A stretch of DNA of 64,000 bases from Nodularia sp034931045 (lineage in GTDB: Bacteria; Cyanobacteriota; Cyanobacteriia; Cyanobacteriales; Nostocaceae): contig NZ_JAYGHH010000014.1 of NCBI RefSeq assembly GCF_034931045.1, positions 35,267 to 99,266 on the forward strand, read 5' to 3'. Both the position numbers and the translations under genes were made by a program. Position 1 is the first letter of the stretch; every line of letters begins with the position of its first letter. The notes beneath the pieces are model-generated. The model saw only the letters and a program-made list of their open reading frames with translations, did not search any database and was not told the origin of the DNA. Shown piece by piece: positions 43,401 through 51,707 of the stretch.

Positions 43401-46131
43401 TTTGGTTGTACAAAATATTACTTTTGAGTCGTTGTTAACTGGAAATATCAAATCTGTGCAGGGACAAGGTTTGAATTTAGATTTGACAGGGAAGACAGAT
43501 AGGATTGCTTTCAACCTCGATGCTCAAAATCGCCCAGAATCGTTTTTAGTGCGGCGACAAGACGCATTCGCTAGAGGTCAAGCACAAGGAGATGATTTGG
43601 CGATTAAAGTGGCTAATTTTCCTTTACAAATTTTAAACTTAACACCACCACCGGATCTGCGTTTAGGTGCTGGGACTGTGGCTGGGCTGTTAACTGGGGA
43701 TGTACAGGTGAATCAGCAGACATTGGCCGCAAGTGGAAATTTAGCGATCGCTTCTCCAGAAATTGGGAGAATTACAGGCGATCGCTTGGCCGCGCAATTC
43801 CGTTACAGTGATGGTAAAACGACGCTCACCAGTAGCGAATTTGTCAAAAACGGTGGCCGTTATGCCTTCGCTGGCAATTTTGGTCAAACTTCCCAAGGAA
43901 CCCAAATACAGGGGAAATTGAATGTCAATCAGGGTAATATCCAAGATGTGCTAACAGTAGCGCAAATATTTGAATTACAAGATTTTCAACGAGGCACAGC
44001 ACCGCCCACATACGGCACAGCACAGGATTTAGCAACTCAATCTCGTGGATTACCGACACAGCCCTTATTAACCCAACTCAAACGTTTTTATGAAATTGAT
44101 GCCCTGTTAGTAGCAAAAGAACAAGAACGGCGCGAATCCAATCCCATCCCCAATTTAGCTGATTTACAAGGGACTTTTAACGGAGAAATTGCTGTCGATA
44201 CTGCCACAGATAAAGGCTTATCAGTCGGATTTGATTTGAGGGGTCGAGAGTTTACTTGGGGTAAAGAAACAGAAACTAATCGTTTCTATACTGCTAATAA
44301 CATAGTTGCCCAAGGTCGGTTTGAAAATGGGATTTTACAATTACGACCATTCCGCATTGAGTTAGAAAATAGCCGTCTCGTCTTTGCAGGTAATATTGGC
44401 GGTGATGATCAATCTGGTCAGTTGCGGATCAGGAATTTCCCCATATCACTACTAAATAATTTTGTCAACCTACCAGTGGGAATTTCAGGTAATCTCAATG
44501 GTACAGCTGCCATAGCCGGTAGTATTGCCAATCCCCAAAGTAGGGGAGAGTTTGAAATTATAGCAGGAACCTTGAACCAGCAGCCAGTTGAGTCAGCGAT
44601 CGCTAGTTTCAGTTATGCTGATGGGCGCTTCAACTTTGGTAGTACTGTCTCGGTTGTGGAAACGGAACCAGTGAATATTACTGGTAGTATTCCTTATCAG
44701 TTACCTTTTGCCACTGTAGCCCCAGAAAACAATCAAATTAATTTGGATATTCAGGTAAAAAATGAGGGATTAGCAATATTCAATCTCTTGACTAATCAGG
44801 TGGCCTTTGAACAGGGTGAAGGAGAGGTAGACATTGAAGTGCGCGGAACAACAGAAAAGCCGATAGTAAGTGGTATTGCTAATGTTAATAATGCTACCTT
44901 TACTGCCCAAACTTTACCAGAACAAATTAAAAATGTGACAGGAAAAGTGCTGTTTGATTTTGACCGCATTTTAGTAGAAAGCTTAGAAGGTCAGTTTAGC
45001 CGAGGTAATGTAATCGCAGCTGGAGAAATTCCCATTTTCAGCAATGGACAAGGGAACCTGGAAAACCCCCTCACCGTTAACGTCAAGGAATTAGCTTTAA
45101 ATCTCAAAGGCTTGTACCAAGGAGGGGCCAGTGGTAATTTACAAATCACTGGTTCGGCTCTAAATCCAGAAATTAGTGGTCAAGTAAATTTATTTAATGG
45201 TCAAGTTTTACTTGCAAATGCAGCTAACCCAGACTCATCTGCTACTACTACTGGTCTGTCATCCTCTAAAGCCAACAAGCAAATTCAACCTGATGGCGGC
45301 GATACAAATGTGATGTTTAATAATTTAGATATAGAACTGGGTAAAAATGTAGAAGTCAATAATCCACCAATTATGAGCTTTCGAGCTACAGGGAACCTCA
45401 AAGTTAACGGTTCCTTTGCTGAACCCATACCCGATGGTACGATCAGGCTAGAGAAAGGTGGAGTGAATTTGTTTACTACACAGTTTAACCTCGCCCGTGG
45501 TTACAAACATACAGCTACCTTTAAAGCCAGCCAACCCCGTGACCCCGAATTAGATGTTCGCTTAGTCGCCAAAGTCCTAGATGTAGTTCAGAGTAGCGAT
45601 TTCACACGGGCAAGTACTGCTGGGTTAGCAGCCTTAGAAAGTGTGCAAGTTGAAGCAAATGTCCAAGGGTTTGCCAGTCAAATTAATGAGACATTGGAAC
45701 TAACCAGCAGTCCAGCCCGTTCAGAAACTGAAATTGTGGCTTTGTTGGGGGGTGGCTTTGTAGATGGACAAGGCGGTGGAGATAGCACTTTAGGTCTGAT
45801 TAACATTGCAGGTTCAGCTGTATTCAGCAACTTTCAGTCAGCCTTTAATCAAATTGGTAGTTCTGTCGGGTTAAGTGAACTGCGGATATTTCCCACAATT
45901 GTTTCTAATAATCCCGAAGCAGGAAGGAGTAGTTCTAGTTTAGAATTAGCTGCTGAGGCTGGAATTGACGTTTCTCCCAGATTTTCTATTTCTAGTATTA
46001 AAATTCTGACAGCCAATGACCCATTTCAGTGGGGTGTAAATTACCGGATTAATGATGAAATTCGTCTGCGTGCTTCCACAAATTTAGATGATGACAGTCG
46101 GGCTGTAGTGGAATTTCAACGGCGATTTTAA
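40477..46131 (+). CDS. TamB/TIC236-like translocation and assembly protein (DUF490)
   Basis: About 1884 residues from the ATG at 40477, just before KSPNENHHSHSSARKRLW and one TM helix (WLLVLSRGGIALGGLLLVG). An in-frame start upstream (40363) is less likely. The rest is a long beta-rich, Gly/Asn/Gln-rich groove of AsmA/TamB type, ending in a DUF490 domain (RPRDPELDVRLVAKVLDVVQ region; LLGGGFVDGQGGGDSTLGLI). TamB spans the periplasm and is linked to lipid transport and outer-membrane protein assembly; the plant homologue TIC236 links the two chloroplast envelope membranes. Three 70-residue tandem repeats start at nucleotides 42463, 42673 and 42883 (exactly 210 bp apart), showing recent duplication. 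It is monocistronic. Confidence 0.93.
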   Translation: MTKSPNENHHSHSSARKRLWLLVLSRGGIALGGLLLVGITGGIWRLWSFVQKELTPLAQSGITNTLNRPVNLGEVTGFSLTGVKFGASTIPATPTDPDRAVVDAVEVGFSPWQLIFNRQLKLDVTLVNPDVYIEQDNQGRWITTKIAPPSESTLIKTDLDQLRFRNGKLLLIPQAGDEKVMSTITPVTFSQLNGTAQLLEENQLVKFNVRGESDNGGNLAIQGEVVPQTLAAKLQLRSQDLLAAKITSIIKLPFDLQAGTVNGNVQIQLTPEQPTLLFGNADLQGVNLQIPNLPQAFLNTQGTIRFQGTEVQLDNLVGSYGKIPLVATGIIDPQTGYKLAGRVDAVSVANTQASLNIKLPVPVTGELQGNLQMVGSITKPVLSGAIATIKTAQIDKIDFKNITSNFEFVPHANLISFRDIQGQAAVGGEITGVGNINLGTNPQLDFNFAAKNIPGDAVAKIYETTPPIQIGTVSATAQLTGAANNAQTVVRWQAPEATYPGTGETVVAADRSLTFRNVALNVAGGMVRGSGSFANQRWRAVTQASGVGLTPFVDQNQLQNISLAGAKFNGRVILEGRAEPFQIANISTEGAGVNIGGGTVAVSRIQFQDQNFSAQLVANNVRLGRILKESPPALDNPLVGTFQIAGNTQNLELNTLRGTGEGRLNIAGGTVTATNIQLAEGVYQAQVRANNVAIQQLATVPAQFQGALTGQFNVTGAVESFSPAAIQASGQGRLNLPGGSITASNIRIANGLYQAQVQTNNLPLQQLAAVPPQLRGGLTGQLNVAGSVESFSPETIQASGQGRLNVAGGSITASNIQLANGRYQAVVDASGVELNQLNQQLRGDLGGNLQVAGILGSAQLADVRAAGQVQLSQGFPGLEQPLIATLTWTGEKLAIQQAVANGLNVSGDILTNANVAGIPEITQLNLNVQAQNYNLQQLPINLPNQFDVAGNVDFDGQITGNLPLPNVTGKIGLRDLVVQNITFESLLTGNIKSVQGQGLNLDLTGKTDRIAFNLDAQNRPESFLVRRQDAFARGQAQGDDLAIKVANFPLQILNLTPPPDLRLGAGTVAGLLTGDVQVNQQTLAASGNLAIASPEIGRITGDRLAAQFRYSDGKTTLTSSEFVKNGGRYAFAGNFGQTSQGTQIQGKLNVNQGNIQDVLTVAQIFELQDFQRGTAPPTYGTAQDLATQSRGLPTQPLLTQLKRFYEIDALLVAKEQERRESNPIPNLADLQGTFNGEIAVDTATDKGLSVGFDLRGREFTWGKETETNRFYTANNIVAQGRFENGILQLRPFRIELENSRLVFAGNIGGDDQSGQLRIRNFPISLLNNFVNLPVGISGNLNGTAAIAGSIANPQSRGEFEIIAGTLNQQPVESAIASFSYADGRFNFGSTVSVVETEPVNITGSIPYQLPFATVAPENNQINLDIQVKNEGLAIFNLLTNQVAFEQGEGEVDIEVRGTTEKPIVSGIANVNNATFTAQTLPEQIKNVTGKVLFDFDRILVESLEGQFSRGNVIAAGEIPIFSNGQGNLENPLTVNVKELALNLKGLYQGGASGNLQITGSALNPEISGQVNLFNGQVLLANAANPDSSATTTGLSSSKANKQIQPDGGDTNVMFNNLDIELGKNVEVNNPPIMSFRATGNLKVNGSFAEPIPDGTIRLEKGGVNLFTTQFNLARGYKHTATFKASQPRDPELDVRLVAKVLDVVQSSDFTRASTAGLAALESVQVEANVQGFASQINETLELTSSPARSETEIVALLGGGFVDGQGGGDSTLGLINIAGSAVFSNFQSAFNQIGSSVGLSELRIFPTIVSNNPEAGRSSSSLELAAEAGIDVSPRFSISSIKILTANDPFQWGVNYRINDEIRLRASTNLDDDSRAVVEFQRRF

Positions 46132-46279
46132 CCCACATCTTTTTTGTAGGGTGTGTCCTCGCGTAGCATAACGCACCATCCTAAACTTCTGCTGTCACGA
46201 ACCACAGAGGCGCAGAGGACACAGAGAGAGAAGAAAGAGGAGGAAAAAATTGGTTAACTGAATTGTATTGACCTATTTT
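46132..46279. repeat. Dispersed repeats between convergent genes
   Basis: CGCGTAGCATAACGCACCAT near 46154, related to a segment near 16918, and CACAGAGGCGCAGAGGACAC near 46204, related to segments near 27014 and 28740, fill the gap. Confidence 0.7.
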
Positions 46280-48717
46280 TCATCTTGCTTCACCAATTAA
46301 ACTAAATGCTGCCCAATTTCTAGGATGGGGGTATTGTTTCATGGTTGCTAACATCGTGTTACGCAAGGCTTGGGCTTTATTGGAGTTCTGTTTTAATTGA
46401 CGATAAAATTCAGTAGTGAATGCAACTGTCTGAGTATTATCTGTTGCCCACTGGGAAATGATCGTAGTAGGAACACCAGCATGAATTAATGCCAATGACA
46501 AACCAAGTACACCATTACCTTTGCTACCAATACCAGTTTCACCTGCGCTGAGAAAAGCTAAATTAGCCCGTAAACGCTTTCCTTGGGGTTGAGTGTATAA
46601 ATTGAGGATTTCTCTAGCTGTAAGTAGTCCGTCACTCTCACCATTACCAGCTAGTGCGATCGCCCCTGGTATACCTTGTCTATTTATATCATTTAAAATA
46701 CCATAGGTAGCTAGATGAATTGTTTTAGCATTTGGTAATAAAGATACAATTTTAGACTTCGTGGCTTGATTACCAATTAAAGCTGTAGTTTTGAAAAAGT
46801 CGGCAATTTCTAAAGCTTCTTGTTCTGCATTTACCAAGGGAGGTAATGGTCTTGGTGTCTCGTTAATTGACCGGGCAATTGTGGGCATGATCGGATTACC
46901 CACTACCACAACTTTACTGCCACCAGTGCGGTTACGCTGTTCTTTAGTTAACTGGAGGATGTGAATTGCTGGGATTGTGGTAATTGTATGTTTTTCAATC
47001 AAGTATTCGCCATAAATATCAACTAAAGCTGCGAAAGGGATAAACCACAATTCATTTTGAGGAATGAAAATTACCTGCTCTTGAGGATTATTTGGTAACA
47101 AGTCGGCAATGGGTTTAATTAATAGTTGATTTAGTTGTAATAGCGGTTTCGCATCTTTTTCTGTGGCTATTTTGGGATTGATTAAACCTAAATTAGCGGG
47201 AATATTAGCAATGACTTCTGTAATGGAATTAACGGGATAAATTGTATTTTCTGATTTCGGGTCAATTTGCCGAAATGTAATTTTACCTGTGGGCTGAATT
47301 ACCCAAACATAAAGTTGATTGTCTGGGAAAATTGCATATTTAACTAAAGTGGCTTGACGCTGCTTCGCAATTGTTTGAATATCGTTGATTGTGGGTGGCT
47401 TAACTTGTTCTGGAGCAATTTTTAAATTGTTACCTGCTGATTCAGAATCTAAACGCATTCCCAACAAGTTTAAAAATGCCATGAGACTTGCTTGTTCAGC
47501 TATTTCTAAAGCTGCTTCTGGTTTGTCTTGAGAAATCAGGACTTGTTGTAATAGCAGGTATGTANNNNNNNNNNNNNNNNNNNNNNNNNGGCTTGTTCTC
47601 CTGCAAAATTATTGGTGTTTCCCAAATTAGAACGCAGGGATTGCCAAAGTTTGATATTGTTGTTTAAAGTTGCCGCAGCTTCAGTAAAATTGCTAGATTT
47701 GAAGTGGACAAAAGCTATATTATTTAAAGCAGTTCCTCTGGTCAAATCATCTGGGGCTAATTCTAATTGTTGGGCATAAATTGACAGGGCTTTTTCGTAA
47801 TCTCCTAATGCAGTGTAAGCACGTCCTAACTGTTTAGTTAAATCAGCTTGATTAACAGGATAATTTGATTTTTCGGCTAATGTTAGCTGTTGCTGATAGA
47901 AAGCGATCGCTTGCTGAAAATCTCCCTGGGCTTCATAAGTTGCAGCTAACTGTTGTAAAATAATATTGGATAAAGCCGCATCATTTAACTGATTGGCAAT
48001 TGCTAATCCTTGTTGATAAAAATCTATAGCTTGGGGAAATTCTTGTAATTTTCGATGAGAAATAGCGAGATTTTGGAAAGCATATACCTGTTGTTGGCGA
48101 TTTTTAGTTTTTTTGGCAATATCTAACTGCTGTGTATGAAAAGCTATTGCTTGTTGATATTCACCTGCTACTTTATGTTCTAAACCAATATTACTTAAAA
48201 ACGTTGCAGTTTGCTCAGGATTACCAATTTCTCTTCTAATTTCCACAGCGAGTTTTTGAGACTCTTCAGCTAACTTGGCCTCACCAATTTGAATGTAAGA
48301 ATTACCAAGATGTTCTAATATTTGGGCTTGAATCGGTTGATTCCCCAAATCCTGCATAATTTTTAAACTTGTTTGATATAAACTAATTGCTTGTTGGTAA
48401 TTGCCAAGACTAAAATGAGTTTCACCTAATTGTAACAAACTCTTAGCTTCACCAGTGCGATCGCCTATTTCTTGATAAATCTGCATTGACTCTCGCAAAA
48501 TTCTTAAAGCGGCTGCAAATTGTCCTGCTGTAAGTTGTCTATTGCCCAACTTTAACAGTAAGTTAGCACGATATTGACGGTCTGCTACACTTTGATGTGA
48601 TGCAGACATAGCAGGTAAAATGAAAAAACTATAAGAAGACAGCCAGGCGACAGTTAAAACCAGTAAAAAAGATAACTTCTTAAACCAAACAAACTGTAAC
48701 TTTTGAGTTTTCAACAT
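46280..48717 (-). CDS. TPR-CHAT protein with degenerate catalytic dyad, split by a scaffold gap
   Basis: One gene of about 800 residues. The N-terminal part (48717-47590) has a signal-like TM segment (FVWFKKLSFLLVLTVAWLSS) and about eight TPR repeats (RTGEAKSLLQLGETHFSLGN and the like). After the gap the frame resumes as TYLLLQQVLISQDKPEAALE into the CHAT domain (46280-47482 and just upstream). Active CHAT proteases have a HxATHG His and a SACETG Cys. Here these read IHLATYG and LSAGETG, so both catalytic residues are lost (His to Tyr, Cys to Gly). It is probably a binder, not a protease. It is the last gene of the same-strand run that includes the injection-system genes. The apparent ends beside the gap are artefacts. 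Confidence 0.87.
47565..47589. other. Scaffold gap, 25 N
   Basis: Lies inside the TPR-CHAT gene. The flanking frames require a real length of 3k+2, so 25 (3k+1) cannot be right. Confidence 0.95.
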
Positions 48718-48776
48718 AAAATTTTAATTAAGAGAAAATTTAGTTTTTCATCACCATTCCCAAAGACAGCTTTCCT

Positions 48777-48799
48777 TTCTTCCTTCTTCCTTCTTCCTT
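48777..48799. repeat. (TTCTTCC)3 heptamer tract
   Basis: Three TTCTTCC units lie in the 150-base gap between the CHAT gene and the winged-helix/Ig gene. A GCCCTTGCGGGC palindrome (about 48811-48822) follows. Confidence 0.7.
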
Positions 48800-48867
48800 T
48801 GTGTACTACAGCCCTTGCGGGCATCGCTGCGCGCGTGCGTCCTTTGTGGTTTGTTCCTCATAATAAA

Positions 48868-51636
48868 TTAATCAAAACCTGGAGGTAATTCTAAAGGAGA
48901 AAGTTGTCCGGGTTGAGAAGGCGTAGGAGAAGCAGGTGTAGGAGCTGAGGGAGAACTGGAAGACGGTGTTGATGATCCTGGTTCTGTGCTGACAGGAGGT
49001 TGAACAGAATTTGGTGTCATAAGTCCAGGTATTTGCGGTGTTTGACTTTCTGGTGGTAGTTGAACAGGTGGGAGAAAAGTTTCAATAATCACAGAACGGC
49101 TAATAGTTTCACCTGCTGGATTAGTGACTTGTAATGTAATAGTTTCAATACCGGGTTGCCGACTGATTGGGTATACTATACTACCTATTGGTGGAACATT
49201 GCCCGGAACTGGTAATAGTTCAACTTTCATATTTCTACTACCTTCCACTTGCCAAGATAAATTGATAGATTGGCTAGATTTTGTTGGGTCAATGAGAATG
49301 GGATATTTAGTCAGTTCTTGATTGTTAACCTGAAATTGTAAAATTTTGCTAGGTAAAAAATCTACTGCAATTATATCTGTTTTTTGAGAAATAATTATTT
49401 TTTCTGGTGCAGTTTTAGGGATGACTTGGAGTTCAAAAATATAGTTACCTGTGCCTGGATTTTGCACCAATACATTGCTACAATTAAGTTGATTTTGCTG
49501 TTGTTTACATCTTGGCTTTAATTCTGGAGAAATACCTTGATTGAAGTCATAACGTTTGAGAGAATGTGTAACTATTCCTTCAGGCGATCGCCCAATTAAA
49601 TTTAACTCTCGGATTTGCTCTAAATTATTTATTTTCCAATTTAAACAAATAGGTTCTAGACTAGTACGAGCATCAATTCTTTCCGTGTTATTACAGGGGA
49701 TTATATAAGGTATATCAGATGAAATATCTGCAACTTGCTGATAAATGGGTTTAGTAGAGAAAAACTCTAAAATTTCAGGTTGGGGAACAGGTGGAACAGG
49801 AATAATTTGGATGGTGTTTGTTTTCATCACATCTGCTGCTTGATCAGAATTTCTGCGACTAAAAGCGTGCAGTTCAAAATTATAATTTCCTGGTTGACGG
49901 GCATCTGTCGGGACATTAGCACAAGTTAGCACTTTCCCCATTTGACAAAATTGTTGCAGTTCATTCGGGATTTTGCCATTGAATTCATAAACAATTGGTG
50001 GAATGGCTGTTGTCCCATCGGCAAACACACCACTTAAAGATAGAGATTGTAATGTTCTGGGATTGTTAATTTCCCAACTCAGACGAATAAAATCATTATT
50101 AGCTTGTTTATATGTAGTATCGGGGGAATTAAATTGGCGAATTTTGGGCGGGGCTGGGGGTCGTAATAGCCACCAGATTAAAAATGCGATCGCGGCTAAA
50201 GTTCCCAAACCTGTTAATAACAATAAAAGAAATTGCCACCAAGGGCGAGGTTCCCAAACTAAAGTTCCTGGTAGCGAATTATAAGGCAAAGGCAATTGCT
50301 GTTGGTCTTCTAATTCAATGCGAAAGTTAAGCAAACGTCCTGCCCCAAATATGGGACGATGCCACCATTTAATAGGTGTTACAGTTACTTGTGCATTTGC
50401 TTTTTCTCCCGGTATCAGACGCAATAATTCAGGGGAGATTGTATAAGTACACAATTTATCTTCATCAGCTGGAATTGTCCGACAAATAATTTCCCGTGCA
50501 GTATTACCTTGGTTGGTAAACTTAATTTCAAATATGCCATTTTTGCGCTTGATTCTTCCAAAAATGGTGATCAGTTCGGCATTGAGTTGATAAGATGGCA
50601 AAATTTCCAGATAGACCACATCTAACAGCGCCAAATCTGGATTATTAGCAGAATATAAACGAATCGTGGGATAATAAAGACCAGCAATTGCACTGATAGG
50701 TGGATTGAATGACAGTGTAATTTCACCCTTCTCGCCAGGGTTTAAATTTAATCCCATATTAGGGATAATCAATCCTACTGTCTGTAAACCTTCTGGGTAA
50801 CGGATGCTAAACCAGCTTTCGTCAAAATCCAGACAACTTAAACGAAAACGGTCTACTCTATCAGAACGGTTGTGAACATTGACACTGACTTGCAGAATAC
50901 CACCTGGAGGAATTGGGGCTGGCGATCGCGAACTAGTAGATGGTAAAAGTGTAAATGTCGGGTCACTAACTTTAACAATAGTTTCAATTGCAGGTAAAAT
51001 TTGGAGTTGTGACTGATGACGAATTGGTGTATCTTCTGGGTAATGTTCAGGTGCATCAACAACTATCATGTAGTTGTAAGTGCTAGGAATTGCCGTCACA
51101 GGAACCTGAAACTGAAAAAGGATTTCGCCCATTGAATCGGGATTTAATGCCAACCTCTGACGGGGTGTATCGCACCATTGAATTAGCTGAGGTGATAAAT
51201 CATCGATAAAAACATCAATTAATGCACTTTCTGCACCTTTATTAGAAACCGTCCCCGATATTTCAAACCGAGAACCTGCTTGTACAGCATAATCGCCAGA
51301 AGGATTGAAAATAATCGCCAGAGGATTACCAGGGGCTAAACTTTTGGAGAGATTCTGCTGTTGAATACCGCGTTTAGCAACTAGATTAATTTGGTATTTT
51401 ACCTCATCAATATCAGATGTTAAGACTTCTTGGACGAAATTTTGAGCCACCAACTCATCCAACAAATCCAAGGTAGCTTGTTGATTCAAGTCGATTTTTA
51501 ATGCTGCTTCTGCTAAAGTGATACCATCAGGCGATCGCTTCATCATCCACTGTACAAGTTTGCGCTGTTGAGGCGGCAGCATTAGCACCTCTACCATATT
51601 CAAACCAGATTTTGCATTTGTGGTAGTCATGCTCAT
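48868..51636 (-). CDS. Winged-helix / Ig-like / single-TM protein, linked to the injection-system genes
   Basis: A 922-residue protein of no family I can name. Residues about 15-75 look like a winged helix (MLPPQQRKLVQWMMKRSPDG, ITLAEAALKIDLNQQATLDL). Residues about 95-460 are tandem beta-sandwich, Ig-like modules (NPSGDYAVQAGSRFEISGTV, GEITLSFNPPISAIAGLYYP, EIKFTNQGNTAREI). One TM helix lies at about 467-490 (QFLLLLLTGLGTLAAIAFLI). About 390 residues follow, again beta-rich, ending in a Pro/Ser/Thr tail. Together with the WD40 neighbour (same layout before its TM) it follows the baseplate genes on the same strand. Thylakoid or plasma membrane anchoring is inferred. Confidence 0.75.
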   Translation of the reverse strand: MSMTTTNAKSGLNMVEVLMLPPQQRKLVQWMMKRSPDGITLAEAALKIDLNQQATLDLLDELVAQNFVQEVLTSDIDEVKYQINLVAKRGIQQQNLSKSLAPGNPLAIIFNPSGDYAVQAGSRFEISGTVSNKGAESALIDVFIDDLSPQLIQWCDTPRQRLALNPDSMGEILFQFQVPVTAIPSTYNYMIVVDAPEHYPEDTPIRHQSQLQILPAIETIVKVSDPTFTLLPSTSSRSPAPIPPGGILQVSVNVHNRSDRVDRFRLSCLDFDESWFSIRYPEGLQTVGLIIPNMGLNLNPGEKGEITLSFNPPISAIAGLYYPTIRLYSANNPDLALLDVVYLEILPSYQLNAELITIFGRIKRKNGIFEIKFTNQGNTAREIICRTIPADEDKLCTYTISPELLRLIPGEKANAQVTVTPIKWWHRPIFGAGRLLNFRIELEDQQQLPLPYNSLPGTLVWEPRPWWQFLLLLLTGLGTLAAIAFLIWWLLRPPAPPKIRQFNSPDTTYKQANNDFIRLSWEINNPRTLQSLSLSGVFADGTTAIPPIVYEFNGKIPNELQQFCQMGKVLTCANVPTDARQPGNYNFELHAFSRRNSDQAADVMKTNTIQIIPVPPVPQPEILEFFSTKPIYQQVADISSDIPYIIPCNNTERIDARTSLEPICLNWKINNLEQIRELNLIGRSPEGIVTHSLKRYDFNQGISPELKPRCKQQQNQLNCSNVLVQNPGTGNYIFELQVIPKTAPEKIIISQKTDIIAVDFLPSKILQFQVNNQELTKYPILIDPTKSSQSINLSWQVEGSRNMKVELLPVPGNVPPIGSIVYPISRQPGIETITLQVTNPAGETISRSVIIETFLPPVQLPPESQTPQIPGLMTPNSVQPPVSTEPGSSTPSSSSPSAPTPASPTPSQPGQLSPLELPPGFD

Positions 51637-51707
51637 CTCTCCCTAAAAAATTTAATATTAAATCTCTGTTTCCTCTGCTGTACGCGCACGTGCAATAAAA
51701 TCAAAAA

